A DNA stretch of 64,000 nucleotides from Trissonchulus latispiculum (Eukaryota > Nematoda > Enoplea > Enoplida > Ironidae), in NCBI GenBank assembly GCA_030248195.1, contig JASAND010011025.1, positions 1-64,000 on the forward strand. Direction: 5' to 3'. Made by a program: the position numbers and the translations under genes. Below are positions 11,281 to 24,500 of the stretch, one piece after another (within the stretch, counting starts at the first letter, position 1; each line of letters begins with the position of its first letter). The notes under the pieces are model-generated. The model ran no database searches. It worked only from the letters and a program-made list of their open reading frames with translations, and was not told the DNA's origin.

Positions 11281-11462
11281 AATATTGCACGGTTTCGCCC
11301 GTGCAATTTTAAAATTGCACGGAAACTCCATGCAATTTTATAATTGCACGGTAGTTTCCGTGCAATTCTAAAATTGCACGATAAGACCATGCAATTTCAA
11401 AATTGCACGGAAACATCGTGCAATTTAAAAATTGCACGCTTTTCAATATTGCACGTAACATA
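11281..11462. repeat. array of five ATTGCACG hairpins downstream of SUPT20H
   Basis: Five consecutive inverted repeats of about 30-34 bp have stems of 9-12 bp built on ATTGCACGG and CCGTGCAAT and loops of 4-8 bases that all differ. Half units lie at the right end. The array begins 24 bases after the SUPT20H stop codon (minus strand), so it is probably in that gene's 3' UTR. In two hairpins the only mismatch is C against A on the plus strand. Read as minus-strand RNA, the sense strand of SUPT20H, both become G-U pairs. Confidence 0.85.
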
Positions 11463-11485
11463 TATACATACTACACAGTTATAGA

Positions 11486-14400
11486 TTATAGCAAAGAATT
11501 ATAATCCAACTTTTCTACTGCAACAACATTGCCCACAGAGCCAGTCGGAACGTTCAACTGTCTCACTATCATCGGCTTCTTCCCTCCTTCAGTAATCATG
11601 TCTAGGTATTGCATCAGATAAAGTTTAGCATCCCATAGGGTTCCTAAATGAAATCTGGAAACCGTAGGGGAGCTGCCATGGGCGATCCTGTTTTCACATT
11701 TTGAACCAGTGCCAACGGGATCAGAAAGGCTTTCTCTGGGGGTCGGATCCAAAGAATAGTCCACACTCAGTTCACCATAGTATACATGATCCAGGATACG
11801 TTTTAGGATTTTAACAGTAGCACAAAGTCGGCGTCCGCCATAGGCCGAAGACAGGGAAGGATCGATAGGTTCCGCTGAACTATCAGCACAGGCGACCGAT
11901 TCGATAACAAAACCTCCTTGAAAGAGAAACTCGTTTTCACCATTATCCAAGATCTAAAACAAAGTCAATGTAATACAGAATAAGCAGACTTTCGAAGTGA
12001 AAAAAGTGAAAGATATCATCGAAACAAAGATTCATCGAACTAGCAAACAAACTGCCGCGGTTGTGCTCAATCATCTCTTGAAAAAATTAATGAGTGTGAA
12101 AAACTGGAACTTGATGCAAATTTAATTTTAGCTTCATCAATAAAAGTATTGCAGCGAACAAATTAATGCAGTGACTAAAGGTTACAGGAAAAGGCGTGTA
12201 TAATCTGCATTTCTCGAGAAACATCAAAATTTCCAGACAAATGCAAAACAAACATACTAATTATTAAACATTTAAACCAACCAATTTAGTTAACAATTAT
12301 GAGTTAAGTATATGAGCAATTATCAATATTATAAGCTGATAAAACGGGGAAAGCTTGATTTTTAGCAACTATTATTTACATTATCACAGTTCTTTGAGGA
12401 TAATATATCAGCAGGACTGACAACACCATTTAGCTCAGGAGTGCCATGTTCGGACTGAGAGCTCGTAGATGGCAAGTCATCAATACCTTCGATTTCTTTC
12501 TTAACCTTTGTACAATCACTTAACATCGAACAATCCTTTTCAGCTAAAACGAAAGAATATGAAGGTTAAAAAGCTTAGCTCAAAACGCAGTAATAGTTTT
12601 AATAGGCGTAATAAACATTATTTCCAACCACAAAAATGTAAATTTACTCAAACAAGGACTAGGTTTATTTTTGGCAAAAATAAGGGGGGCGAGAGAGTGG
12701 GGGGACGCCCCTCCACTAGTGGGGGCGTATAAATAGCCTGTTTTCCACACACACTGCTATAAGTATGCTTAAAAGTGCTCAAAAATCAAGTTTTAGCAGC
12801 AAAAAAGGGATTTTTGATCAAAAATTTCAGCCGAAGCCGGAAAAATTTTGAAAACTTTGACCAAAAATCTTAAAAATTTGGCAATTTCTGGTTACCTTAG
12901 GGTGAGTGGGGCGGGGGAAGCCGAAAACGTGGGGGTGGGGCCGAATGGGGGAGGTGCTCGAGTGGGGGGGCGACCCAAAAGTGGGGGGGGCCCTCCCCAG
13001 CAAAATAAACCCAGAAGTATTGAAATGTTTGTGTATTTATGCCGGTTTTATAAAAAAAGAACTTTCTTGGAGAAAATAAAGAAATAAAAAGTTATGTTCG
13101 GTTGAAGCAAGCACAAAACCACACTCTGCTCTGACTTTCCCTTCGAAACCAGCTTCGCTGCTTGCACAACTTTTTTTGTAATCCTATTTTGAGAGTCCCC
13201 TTGCCCAAAAAGTTAAAAAATAGTCATTTCCAAAATATGTTCTAGTTTGCAAGGTAATTTAATTACAAAGCAAATTTTAAGCTAAAACCAAAGCTTTCCC
13301 TAGAAAGTTTTCTTAAGGAAAACAACCTAGAAACGCAAATTTCTGAAACAAGTTTGCTCACACCGTGGCTGTAAACCTCCAAGAAAAAGTTCCTTACAAA
13401 AACTCAAGCTGTTTCCGTTTCATTACCTGGCTCTGTTGGTTTAGCTGCCACAGCAAGTACCATGCCAGCCGTAGGATATAAATTGCGAAGCATCAGCTGA
13501 AACTCCTGCTTTCGCCGATCCACTTCCTGATAAAGTTGACGTCGACACATCTGTCTAAACTGGAAAGAGTCAATGTTACTGGAGGAAGGAACGCTCTCCG
13601 GCATGAAGTCCAGCGGTCCAGAAACCAGTCGAAGAAGCAAAGATTCCAGTTCATGACTTTCAAGCGATGCAGAATTTCCGGCCTCCTCAAGAAGACGATT
13701 CAAATCAGCTGCAACGGAAGAGGGACTAGGTCGCATCACAACCCACTGCGGTTCCTCGCTTGTGGGAGGGATTTGATGAGTCAGTCCTGGATCACTGTAA
13801 CTGTCACTTGGAGATTCTGATCTGTAAAAGCGGGTGCAGAACAGGACGTATACGTATATAATTTATGAAATGAGTAAATACTGATATGATCACAAAAAAG
13901 TATAAATATATGCTCAGAAATCGAAAAATATAGAATTATACGTCTATATACATGTTGTAGCAAGATAGTAAAATTTGCAAGATAAGATAGTTAGCTTGCT
14001 GACTTTGAAATTTAAATTTAAAATTTTAGAAAGTTAGTTATCGTGCCACGAAATTTAGGAAGATCACTTTTTGCAAAATTGCTGGTAAGATAGTAATCTT
14101 ACTAGAATTTAGCAAGATACTTACCAGATAGCAAACATCTTACCAGTTTCAATATGAAAGGTATTTTCAATTTGGAAATAAAGAAAGTCATTAGTATACC
14201 CTGTTGCTGAGTTTAGCGCAAGGGGGGACTTTCACAAAAATTTAAAACTGACCATTGTGCTCCGTATTGTTGCTGAAAATATTTGTAATGCAATACGCTA
14301 AAGTTAGAGGATCAATTGAACCTTATCCCCCCTCAAAGCCCAGATTGAATTTTATCCCACCCAAAGGTGGAAGATGTCTAGAAGTTAAAATTTAAGTTTT

Positions 14401-16520
14401 CTTCATGCTGTACTGGCATGGCATTACAACTTCAGAAGGAATATAATACACTGTCACGACTTTAAAAAGTTGATAATTTAAAAATTCTTTAGGTTTTAGT
14501 CTGTGTATGAGTTTTCTTAATTTATTAGTTATTTATTTATTTTCTTAGATATTTTATGAGAATGCGTTTGTTTACCTACACTTCTAACAATCTTTCAAAA
14601 AATGCAAAAATTTAAAAAATTAAATTTTTGAATTTTTGGCGGGATCTAAAAATTTTTGGCGCCACACTTCTGTTTGGCTTAATGTTGATCCCCAAGGGGG
14701 CTTCAGGAGCGTTGACCACGAGTCTGAAATCCATTTGTCTATACGTTATGTCGTAAGCTCAGCTTAAGCTTTCATGCTAGGCTTATAATACATCTTTAGC
14801 GTATATACAAGCTAACAAAAAGCTGGATTGTAAAACGAAAATGTTCAGCATCTTTGAAAGCACGTAGAATCAAGTTTAAAATCGACGAACAAAAAGATTT
14901 TTGTTGACGTTGCGCTTCCAACTTAACTTTCAAAAAACATTAAAAAAATTTTTATTTTCTTTTCTTAAAACAGTGAAACCTTCTTTAAACCAGCTACATC
15001 TGACTGATCTCGTACACTCAAACACGTGTATGAATAATTTGAATACAAGTGTCCCACAATTGAACTTTATCCCCCAAAAGGGGTTGGGGGGGAATAAAAG
15101 TTCAATTGATCCCAGTTAGAAATTGTATAGGAGAAAATAATAATATATTATTTCAAATCTAACTGAAAAATACAAAAATTGGTAACTATTTTGCCAACAA
15201 ACAATCTCACAAAATTAGTTCTAAATGCACATATATACTTGATTTTTTCTTTCAAGCTTTCAGTGTCATTTCAGTAGTCAGTAATTTTCATTAGAGATGA
15301 ACCGGGGCCGCCACTACGGCCGGTACCCGGCCGGTACGGTCGGTACCGGGGCCTGACCACTGGGGCCGGGGCCGGAGCCTGACTACCGGGGCCGGGGCCG
15401 GGGCCAGGTCCCGATGCATCCCTAATTTTCATCATCATGAAAATATTTGTTACTTATGTGTAGTGCAATCAAAAAATGTGCGTACAAACTTTGACCGTTT
15501 ATAGCAGATTTGGAGTAGACCCCAGCAATGTATATATTTTTAGAGTCTTCAGGAACTTGAAGTTTCGAAAAAATCCAGAATTCCGGATTATCTAAAATTT
15601 TTAGTTTATCGCAATCAAAATTTTATTTCTACGACCGCTTAGAGCTGGTTCAGGTGCACATTTATGCTCTTACAAACTTTTCACGAAAATCCACTCAATT
15701 TTCGCAATTCCGGGTTTTCAAAATTTCCGGATTTAAAAAATTTTCTGTAAAAACAATATGGAATATACGTAACGGTCAGTTTTAAAAGTCTATGTCAGTT
15801 TTTCTGAATGTCCCACCCTTGCGCTAAAGACATAGACATAGGGTACAAAATGAATCTCTTTGATTCCAAATTGAAAACACATTTCACACTGAAACAGGTA
15901 AGGTACTAAATTCTATAAATTCTAAATTCTAATAATATAAGATACCTTGCAACAAATTTGGTAAGATAGTAATCTTGCTAAATTTCGTGGCAAGATAACA
16001 CAATCTTGCCAATTTTGCTATTTTGCTACCACATATATATATATACATGGTTTCTAAAAATACGCACCTAAATATCTTCACACCAGATTAACTTTTACTG
16101 CTCAAAAGACAGACTGCACAGAAAGTCTTCTGCTACACTTTTTACGTAATTCTAGCAGAACAAAACATAACACCCTCTTCCGCTTAGCACATACAGCAAC
16201 ACATTGACAGTTACTAACTTCAAGCTTGTGGCTCGCAAATCCTTTACTTCCACCAAAACACAGCCACGATAAAAGACCTGAGCGTTACAGCTTTCCAAAA
16301 TATCAGTTAGAAACCATGGCAATTCTCCAACATCAATGAAGGATAGTAAATCTGCTTCTTTGTATGAAAACGTTTCGGAACAGGCATCAGTGCAGTTAGA
16401 ACCGGGTAAAGTAATGGTGAAACCTTCACCAGAAGGATGTAAAGTCAAAACAACAGGCCGAATTGCGCCATGATCTTTTGCTCGGAGCATTGCTTCTAGA
16501 CCAGGATCTAAGTGAGCCAT
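11486..16520 (-). CDS. SUPT20H: SUPT20H (Spt20), SAGA acetyltransferase complex subunit
   Basis: Four coding exons, 16520-16195, 13821-13427, 12543-12380 and 11953-11486, join with GT-AG introns (phases 2, 1, 0) into a continuous 1353-base frame encoding 450 residues. The first exon has the Spt20 core: LHPSGEGFTITLPG (27-40), FIDVGELPWFLTDILES (61-77) and FYRGCVLVEVKDLR (83-96), matching the human segments around LYPGNEGY, LDAEELPPILVDLLEK and GCVIAEIRDYR. The second exon aligns with the region of human LLRPTMQTL through [20 protein letters not shown]. The last has YYGELSVD and LWDAKLYLMQYLDMI, matching LYYGKIQP and DAERVVNQYQEL. Spt20 organises the SAGA core in the nucleus. The protein is shorter than human (about 779), lacking the long low-complexity C-terminus. 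The ATG at 16520 follows an in-frame stop and an acceptor at 16532, so a non-coding 5' exon is likely; a missing extra N-terminal exon is possible. Confidence 0.9.
12659..13014. mobile_element. ~356 bp MITE, family C (CTGGGTTTATTTT termini)
   Basis: The termini are CTAGGTTTATTTTTGGC and the complement of CTGGGTTTATTTTGC, flanked by AAGGA on the left and AAGTA on the right, a possible 5-bp target duplication with one mismatch. The interior is G-rich (GGGGGGCGAGAGAGTGGGGG and similar). It lies in SUPT20H intron 2. Related elements lie at 27481-27826 and 41820-42182. Confidence 0.75.
13957..16040. repeat. 2.1 kb foldback element filling SUPT20H intron 1
   Basis: The left arm (about 13957-14275) and right arm (about 15765-16040) are inverted and diverged. 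They share words such as GGTAAGATAGTAATCTTGCT, CACGAAATTTAG and GTTTAGCGCAAGGG. The outer ends read TGTTGTAGCAAGATAG and the complement of a similar ATGTGGTAGCAA. A second inverted pair is nested inside (14297-14350 with 15050-15118, ATCAATTGAACCTTATCCCC type). The GC-word copy C at 15294-15425 is nested inside that span. With the exons ending at 13821 and 16195, the element occupies nearly the whole intron. Confidence 0.75.
15294..15425. repeat. GC-word foldback, copy C (CCGGGGCCGG)
   Basis: Short array of GGGGCCGG/GCCGGTACC words between the terminus ATTAGAGATGAACCGGG and the complement of ATTAGGGATGCATCGGG. It matches the fragment at 39600-39692 in reverse orientation (CCGGGGCC array ending in the complement of GTAGAGATGTACCGGG). 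Confidence 0.75.
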
Positions 16521-16532
16521 TGCACATCAAAT

Positions 16533-18053
16533 CTAAAATCAGACCACCAATGCAAAACGTGACATTTTCTTACTGAGGGAAGGGGTTGCAAACCTGTTTA
16601 CCCAACTGAATCAATTAAAGCACAATCTCGCTCAATACTTTCCCTACGTAATTGAGATCTCTTGTACTTTCCCCCGCCCTAACATTTGATTTTTGACCAA
16701 AAATTTTTAAATATTCTATGGCTGCTTACTTGAGGCTGAACTCAAACACTTACAAATTTTAAATTTTAAGTTGGCAAGGGGACAAGGGCACAAATCAAAA
16801 TATTTTGTCCCCTGTTTTGTTGAAAACTTGCAGTTTTCGGAAATGCGGTGCACAAATCTGAAAACCATTTCTCGATTATGCTTCTCATTAGCTCAACATA
16901 TATATGAAGCTTACAACGTTAGTTTATATTAAAGCAACAAGAAGTTGAATCCATAAAACAGACTTCAGATTCGCGCTCAGCGCCGCCTCAGAAAAACCCT
17001 AGGATGCAGACAACAATCCATAATATTCTCCTATATTATATTAGAAGAAGAAGAGTAAGCCGCTAGAGAAATAAGCCGAAACTGCCGTAATTCCTTGATA
17101 GACCCCCCAAAAGGAGGGACTGGGAGTTTGTGCAATCTGACTGGTTGTTGGCGACCCCCCCTCCCCCAAACGGTGGAACATTCGCGTATTGTGGGCGCAG
17201 CATCGTTACAGAATAGAGTTAAGATAAACACTCTAGTGGCTTACTCTTCATTTTAATAATACAGCTCTCTTGATGCACGTTTTCAGAAAAATCCATACCA
17301 ACTTAAAATGAAGTTTTAAAATTTTTTACAATTTTGAATTCACCAGCCGTAAGCAAACACCCATGCAAAATTTTAAAGTATTTGGTCAAATAACCAAAAG
17401 ATAAATCTGAGTGAGAGCGCAAGAGATCCCCGCAGTACAAAATTTGTACTTAACCGAGATTTTCAAGGAATTGGTCGTCCATGAGGGAGAACCTTTTTGG
17501 ATGGAGCCAACCGATGGCGTCGACGTGGTGAACACAGCGTATGGCAGGCAGTTGCCTTACCAGCACCTCGGGTAATTGCATTATGCAATGAATTCAAAGT
17601 TAGACATTGCATCCTGAGCAAATTTGGTCTGACGTGTTGGCGTTCCCTTCCATCGCGAAAGCAACCGGGTTGTGGCACCACGGGAAAACGCCCAATATGA
17701 CATCACTGCAAAATGTGGACACTGTTCCTGCGAAACGATCAGGGCTAAGCAAGGTTTGAATGCAAGCTACATTGAGTTTCCCCGACATCATTAACGCGTG
17801 AAGGCTCTGCAGGACGTCACTTGCAAAACTTTCAAACAACTTTTACATCAAACCTGATACAAAACACTCAATTTTTATGTATGTACTATACATCCTACTA
17901 TCATCAGAACAAAATACTTAAATCCTTAGACAACAACCAACACTGATCTAAAACCGTAACTAAACTCGAAATTAAAGAACTAAAAAGTCCAATTAAAAGT
18001 GCTACAAGCATTTATAACTATCGACCACGACAACGCCAGAAAGAAAAAGAAAG
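16533..18053. other. interval between SUPT20H and PRMT6
   Basis: Holds the putative 5' end of SUPT20H and the far 3' end of PRMT6. Minus-strand frames of about 70-80 codons at 17600-17839 and 17463-17681 overlap in different frames. Neither matches a family I know, and splice-like sites near 17550 (GGTAAGG) are not enough to join them. G/C homopolymer tracts at 17100-17170 resemble MITE interiors. I see no gene I can support. Confidence 0.4.
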
Positions 18054-18054
18054 T

Positions 18055-18060
18055 TTTATT
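18055..18060 (-). promoter_or_regulatory. candidate PRMT6 polyadenylation signal
   Basis: TTTATT on the plus strand is AATAAA on the minus strand, about 540 bases after the PRMT6 stop codon. It is a motif match only. Confidence 0.4.
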
Positions 18061-18596
18061 AACAACTTAAAACAATGCTACGTTCATAAGACTGTTAATA
18101 CAAAAAGCTAAAAAATTGCTTGACAAGACATGTGCAGGAGAGGAAGTTGGGGGGGGGGGTACCAAAAAACCGGCTTCTTGGGGGGGTACTCCCAAGCACA
18201 TGTATGTGCTTGACTGTAACTGTCAGTTTCCACAAGTAGGATGCCTCGATGAAAAAGATTCTTTGAAGCAGGATGAATAAAAGGGGGCAGTCCAGAAAAA
18301 ATTCGAAGTTCTAAATCCATTTCAAGCTATAGATTACTGCCGCTGCCCCTAATTCCGAATAAAACCTAGAATTGACACTACACTCCTAGGTAGCTAGGAA
18401 CGTTTTGCAACACCTCATTCTCATCCCCACAGTATGCATCTTGCACAGTATGCAGTATGCCAGCTGAAGATAATCCGGGCGCTTTTAGAGCCAAGTTTCT
18501 TCTGCAACGGGACACCATCAGCTCACAGACAAAAACCCACTCATTACAACAGCCAAATAAGCAAACAAAGTAGAAAATAAACGATAATAACAAGAA

Positions 18597-21500
18597 CTAG
18601 CCATCAACCAAATCATTATATTCTACAGCCACTGTATCTCTATCATCAACTTTATACTTTAATTTAATATTCATTAAGCGTTCTTCAGAAGCTGACGGAG
18701 AAATCGTCACAGAACCTCGGATTAAGGAACCTTGATGAACATTTGTCCAGGAAGAATAAGGCAAGTACAAAACAGCTTGGGACCAATGGGTAGGCTCCAA
18801 TTCGGGGGCAGTGCTCAATGTTACGTCTTCGGACAGCTTAACACTAAACCAGAGAGCAAAACCGCAGAAGCAAATATCTCCGAAGCAATCAAAGTTAAAT
18901 TCCCCTGAAAGCATATCAGTCTCTGATAGGGAAAGTTTGTACAAATCCATCCTAAGCACGGTTTGAGCGTGAGCAATACAGTCTTGAGGTTGGACTTCAT
19001 GAACGCAGGCATAGGGCTTCTCCAGCAGTGTAGATATTTCAATCTCAGAGAGAAAGGATAATTTGGTCTAAAATCAAAACAAAAATACAATACAATACTA
19101 TTCCGACTGTCCCATTATGTTCCGGGCCGTGTTCACTTAAGGTGGTGATTCCCTTCGGGCACATATTGTTGGTTGACGGTTCAAATCAAGATGACATATT
19201 TTGAAGAAACTTTCCAAAATAAGTTCTTTTAGCATCCTAACACCCACCGCGCAATTCCGCTACAAAAATTCGACGTCTCCATTTAGGGTCGTTTTTGCCG
19301 ATTTTCGACAGTTAGACAGTTGCTGCACAGCTATGATTATATTCATTCGAAAGATCTTGTAGAGCTCTACACTTGTTCTTTTTGAAGCACCTTTCTAGCC
19401 GTTTGCTGTCGTGAGATATAGTCGATTTTCTTATTTTGGCGTTGAAAACTTGTCATTTTAGCAGAAATCACATAAACCGCCATTTCTTGAGCTACGTAAA
19501 CCGTAAAATTAAACTATGAATATTAATTTGGAAGTCTCGTCGAGGCCGATTATCCGTGATATTATAATCTTCTAACTGCTATCCTGTACGCTGTTATCAT
19601 AAAAAATGTAATTTTTGCAAAAACATGACCAATTTTTTTCCAGCGATTGTTGAGCATTTACTATGCAAGCTAGAGGGTTGCCACTTAGTAGACGTGTTTT
19701 ACACAAAAATACTCAGGGACCTTTTTTAGTTGCCCCGATTGCTGCTTTCTAGCCAACGTGGTCGCTTGACAAAGTTAGGAAAAATCCAGGTTGCGCATAC
19801 ATTTTAGCTAATTTCTTTATGACGAAGAGCGGTTTCATATTAATTAAAAATGGTCCCCAGCAATTTGATAGTGGAATCGAATGATGTGGCCGATGCCTCA
19901 CGAAAAATTACTTTAGTCTAAAAAAACCTGGAAAATTAAATTACATACTTCGAAAATTCAGTAAAATAATTTCGGAGAACTAAAGTTAGTTTCGTTGTAT
20001 GTATTCACTAGAAAGAGCAGATGCTAAGCTGCATTTTGATCTGAAAATGGCTTCTTAACTCCAATGAATGAATGAGTGATAAGGGTTCAAAGTGGATGTC
20101 TCCAAAACGAATCACCACCCTAAGGTACGGTATCGCTTTGTGTAAAGTTATAGGCTTCAATTCTTTATAAAAGTGGATGAAACTTTCCAAATATATTATT
20201 TTGGTGCTCTTTAACATTCTGGCACAAGTCCCGCATTTTTAGATCAAAAGATTAAAAAATTTTGGTTTTTGCCATTATTCTCTCAGTATATTGTAGTCGA
20301 TACACGGGATTAGTTGTTATGGCTGGAAAGAGGGCACAAAAATGAACATTTTTGCTTTCAAAACTTTAAACTGTGTCTAACGGTAAAGTTAACATAAGCC
20401 AAAAAGGATTTTTGGGATTCAAAAATGGCCGTTTTCGAGAAAATAGAATTTTTCAAAATTACTGTCAAACCTTGAGGACAAATTTGGGTTATTTATATTC
20501 GATCGATACACAGTCTCAATCTCATTGCACATTTTATCAGCTCCTATTAGCTGGATATCGCTGCTTTAAGCTAGAGATTTGACCAAAAACATTTTGGAGA
20601 AACTGCGATGATTCTGTTTTGAACCTCGATTTCTTGGAATGGAATGGAATGGAATGAACAACCGCCCCACAGTGCACTCTGGTTTTTCCATATATACATG
20701 GATACGTATATATGCAGCTTAAGAAGATCTAGAGTACACCGCACTGTGGACCCTCCTCTAGGACTGCATTAGTTCGGCCATAAGCCCTACTACTCACATC
20801 AGCAATAAAAAATACAATACCACATTTACAATCAGACATTCAGCAGCCTAGCTCAGATGCCCCTCGAACTAATGCAGTCCACAACTCTTTGCATATCGTC
20901 TTTTAAGTCAATTTTTTCATAAAAGACAACAAAGAGCTGACCCCTGGCGTAGGTATGCTCAGGGCTGTTGCGCGGGGTTTTCCAAAAAATAGGAATAAAA
21001 ATAGGAATTTTACTATCAAAAAATAGGAATAAATAGGAACATTTTCGCCAAAAAATAGGAAAAAATAGGAATTTCCAGGTTTAAAATAAAAGCTTAATTT
21101 ATTCTTTTCGTCAAAAAGAGCAATTACAATTGCCTTTAAATGAGTTTGTCTTGAAACCTTTTGACACTGTGTCGCAATGTTTCGGGATTCGAACCACTTA
21201 TATATTATCGGATTAACAGTTGAAACTAAAATATTTAACCACTCGGCAGGGGCGTATCCAGGGGGTAGGTCCGTAACCCCGTTTTTCCGAATATTGTAAA
21301 AAATTTTAACTATTTTTGGTCAATATTCGGTCATTTCCGGGAAAAATTAGGTCCTGACCCCTCCTTTTCACAATCCTGGATATGCCCCTGCCACTCGCAA
21401 ATCTGGGGCGATGCTATTAAAACTGGTTGAGTTGAATCTGGGTTTTATCAGGGATGGACACCGGAAGCAAATACCGGAAGAAACTTTTTGAAAAATTAGA

Positions 21501-24500
21501 AAGTAGAAATTTCCTAATTTTTCTAAATGCATCGTTTAGGTTTAAAATAGGTTTAAAAACCGGTTCAAACCTTAAAGTTATGAAAAATTGCCGATTTCTG
21601 GCCAGCACAAAAAGTGTGCAATGACACGCTGTGTTTCTGAAATGAGAAAAAAATTTTGGTTTTGTGAGCACTAGAGTTCTTGGCCGGCCGAGAAAAACCC
21701 GGCCGGCCCACTTTGCTGATAAACCGGCCGGCGGGGGGGCGGGGCCGGCGGCCGTGTCTCATGCAGCCGGCGGGCCGGCCGGCCGGTCTTCAGAAAAAGG
21801 ACATTACTTGATTTTATCTGTTATACATAACCAGGAGTAACTGTATGCATCAATTAATGCTGAATATTTTGCAAAATACACGAAAAATAGGACAAAACTG
21901 GTACCGGCCGGCCTTTTTTGACCGGCCGGCCGGCCTGTTTGACCCGGCCGGCCGGTTTGCATCACCCGGCCAGCCGGCCGGCCGGGTTCACAAGATCGGC
22001 CGGCCGGCCGAGTCAAAAAACCGGCCGGGCAACAACACTAGTGAGCACTCTTTCTAGTGATAGAAAAAAATTACTGAAATAGATCAGTCAGAGTGCTAAG
22101 AAAAATTTCTAATGGCTATCTTTCACAAAAGTGTCTAATTCTTGCTGGGAGCCAAGCCCCCAAACCCACTACAGACCTTTGCATCCCCATTAGTTATCTT
22201 TGGGTTGGAATCCAACATTTACTAAAAATGATAGAACTAAAACACAAGCACCCATGGTTAACGTATGAGTAAAGCAAGCGTGGATGTGCAACGAGCACCT
22301 CATATATAGTCAGAGGGGGGAAAAAACATGACGGAAAAGAAGGGGGGAAAAACATGGTCGCCTACTCCCCAACCATAGCAGGTGCAGCTGCCTAGTATAG
22401 CCCATTAGAAAGAGCAAGTCTAGAAGTATACCCTACAGTACCAGATTGGTTTCTAAGTTTGATTCTGGAAGTACAGTACTTGACCAAAGTTGACCTCCCA
22501 AAATTGGCCAAAATGCTAAGGATTTTCGAAAGTTTGCAAGTCTATATCTAACCAACTATCAAACTTTGGCTACTATAAATTTGCATGCGGGCATAATTTG
22601 ACTTGCTCTATCACATGGCAATAGTGGTTTTCCCCTGCGTACACCCAGTAAAAAAATTTGACCATGTTTTTTCCCCCACATTGGGTCCACTAGAGCGGGG
22701 GAAAAAAACATGGTGACCAAATTTTAAAATTTTTGCGTATGCTTCAGGAAGGCGTAACTAATGCTTCTATAGGAAAGAGAATGCTTTAAAACCACTAAAA
22801 ACCTCAAAATATGCCAACTTTAAGCATTTTTGAAGCTTCTAGCTCGAAAATTTGATTTGCAGCATCAATATGCCAGGTTTCATAAGTTTCTATGGTAAAA
22901 ATGAAAATTTTGAAAAAACTTAAAAAATGATGGAATATTGCAATTTTTAACACAACTAACTTGTTTCTAGTGATATTCTGCATATTATGGCCAGTTCCCA
23001 GCAGGTTTCATGCCCAAACAGGTTAGGTACGGCGGATTTAGCATTTTGACCAAAAAATCGAGTTTTAAGCTTGCTGTGAGGTTAGAAGGGTGCCTAGGTA
23101 GTTTTGCACGCTAAAAACAGCTGAAACAATGCTTTTAAACCACTCTAAATGGTTGGTTGGTAGAAATCCGTGCCATGTTTTTTTCCCCGCACCATGTTTT
23201 TTTCCCCGATTTGCGGGTAAAAAAACATGGACAAATCCTGTTACTGCCAAAGCTGAGTGAGGTATAAGAGAAGTTTGAATATACGATTAGATAGGTATTT
23301 GCCCACGGTACATAACGGTATACTCAAACCGATCCAAATCCAAGCGAAGAAAAAGTTGGGGGCTTGCTTCCCTATTTGTGTTTTTCTTCCCCCCCCCCCC
23401 TGACTATATATTGAAATTATGAAATAATTGTATATATGCCTACAGGCCCAATTACCAAATATTTGGGAAATTAATCCGTGTTCAGTCGTTTAGAACTAAG
23501 AATTTGTAATAACCGGAAAATGTTGTGGCACTGGTTGTGTATAAAGCGTATATACACGAACAATTTAGTAGCCCGAAGTAAATATGTACCAAGGCAGGTA
23601 GTATTAGTTAAAGGACTAATATTATAAGCAAAGGTTAGATGAGGAAGTATTACAAACAAGGAAAACACAATTGCGCCGAAGGCGCAAAAATTTTCCCAAA
23701 AACAATTCCGTCATTCAAAACTTAATGAAAGATTTGTCTTATGTTCAACAAAAATAACCAAGAGATCCAATAAAAATTTGCACTGGTCAAACAGAAAAAA
23801 TAGGAAAAAATAGGAATTTCGGCTGAAAATAGGAATAAATAGGAATGCCTCGAAAAAATAGGAAAAAATAGGAAAAATAGGAACCGCAACAGGCCTGTAT
23901 GCTGCATCTCGCCTACGTAGCCTACCCATTCTAACTCGTGGGAACTAGACCACAGGAGCCACGAACTTCAGACCATAGATAAGTGATTATATCAGGCTAC
24001 TGACAATCTACTGTCAATCAATTCAAGCGGAGAGAAGCGTATAAATGTATATATATTTCTAACATATACACGTATACGTATACAAAAACTACGTATATAT
24101 ATAAGTTAAAAGCAAGTAGCTCAATGACTAGTACTTTATTTGTCAAAAATTCGCAGGACCCGACTCCTGTGGGGAGTCTGCAGCATACCCATTCATTCCA
24201 TTCTCCCTCCCTGGGTCTATTTACTGAATAATCTCGCAATCACAACTAAACACATCCACCTACCAGGGGGCGTCAAAAAAGAAAAAAAAGAAAAAAGCAA
24301 GAGTGTTGGGTCCAAGAACACTAATTACAAGCAACATTACATACTTACGCACAAAAGCATGGTGAACAAAAATAGAAAATTACAAACGAACAGAGGAGTG
24401 CACTGAGGAAGGGTTGTTACAGGTGCACATAGGTACATTATACACGTACCACAAGGCGCACCTTACATCCATGTTACCCAAATTACAAAAGAGAAGTTTT

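Larger units (their letters stand above)
20960..23897. mobile_element. 2.9 kb DNA transposon relic with 6-bp target duplication
   Basis: The termini are CAGGGCTGTTGCG and the complement of CAGGCCTGTTGCG, flanked on both sides by TATGCT (20954-20959 and 23898-23903). Next to each end is an array of AAAAAATAGGAA words. Three other elements are nested inside (21247-21390, 21668-22046, 22304-23410), so the original element was about 1.3 kb. CAGGG-type ends suggest hAT, but hAT usually makes 8-bp duplications. No transposase is visible. In PRMT6 intron 5. Confidence 0.75.

Noticed and set aside
11281..11462. CRISPR-like array of short palindromic repeats
   Set aside because: Hairpins are back to back without uniform spacers and lie in a eukaryotic genome.
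17463..17839. Small gene between PRMT6 and SUPT20H
   Set aside because: Overlapping frames, no family match and no consistent exon chain.
21180..21215. tRNA-like B-box GGTTCGAATCC on the minus strand
   Set aside because: No A-box, no acceptor stem and no matching T-stem, so it is neither a tRNA nor a supported SINE.
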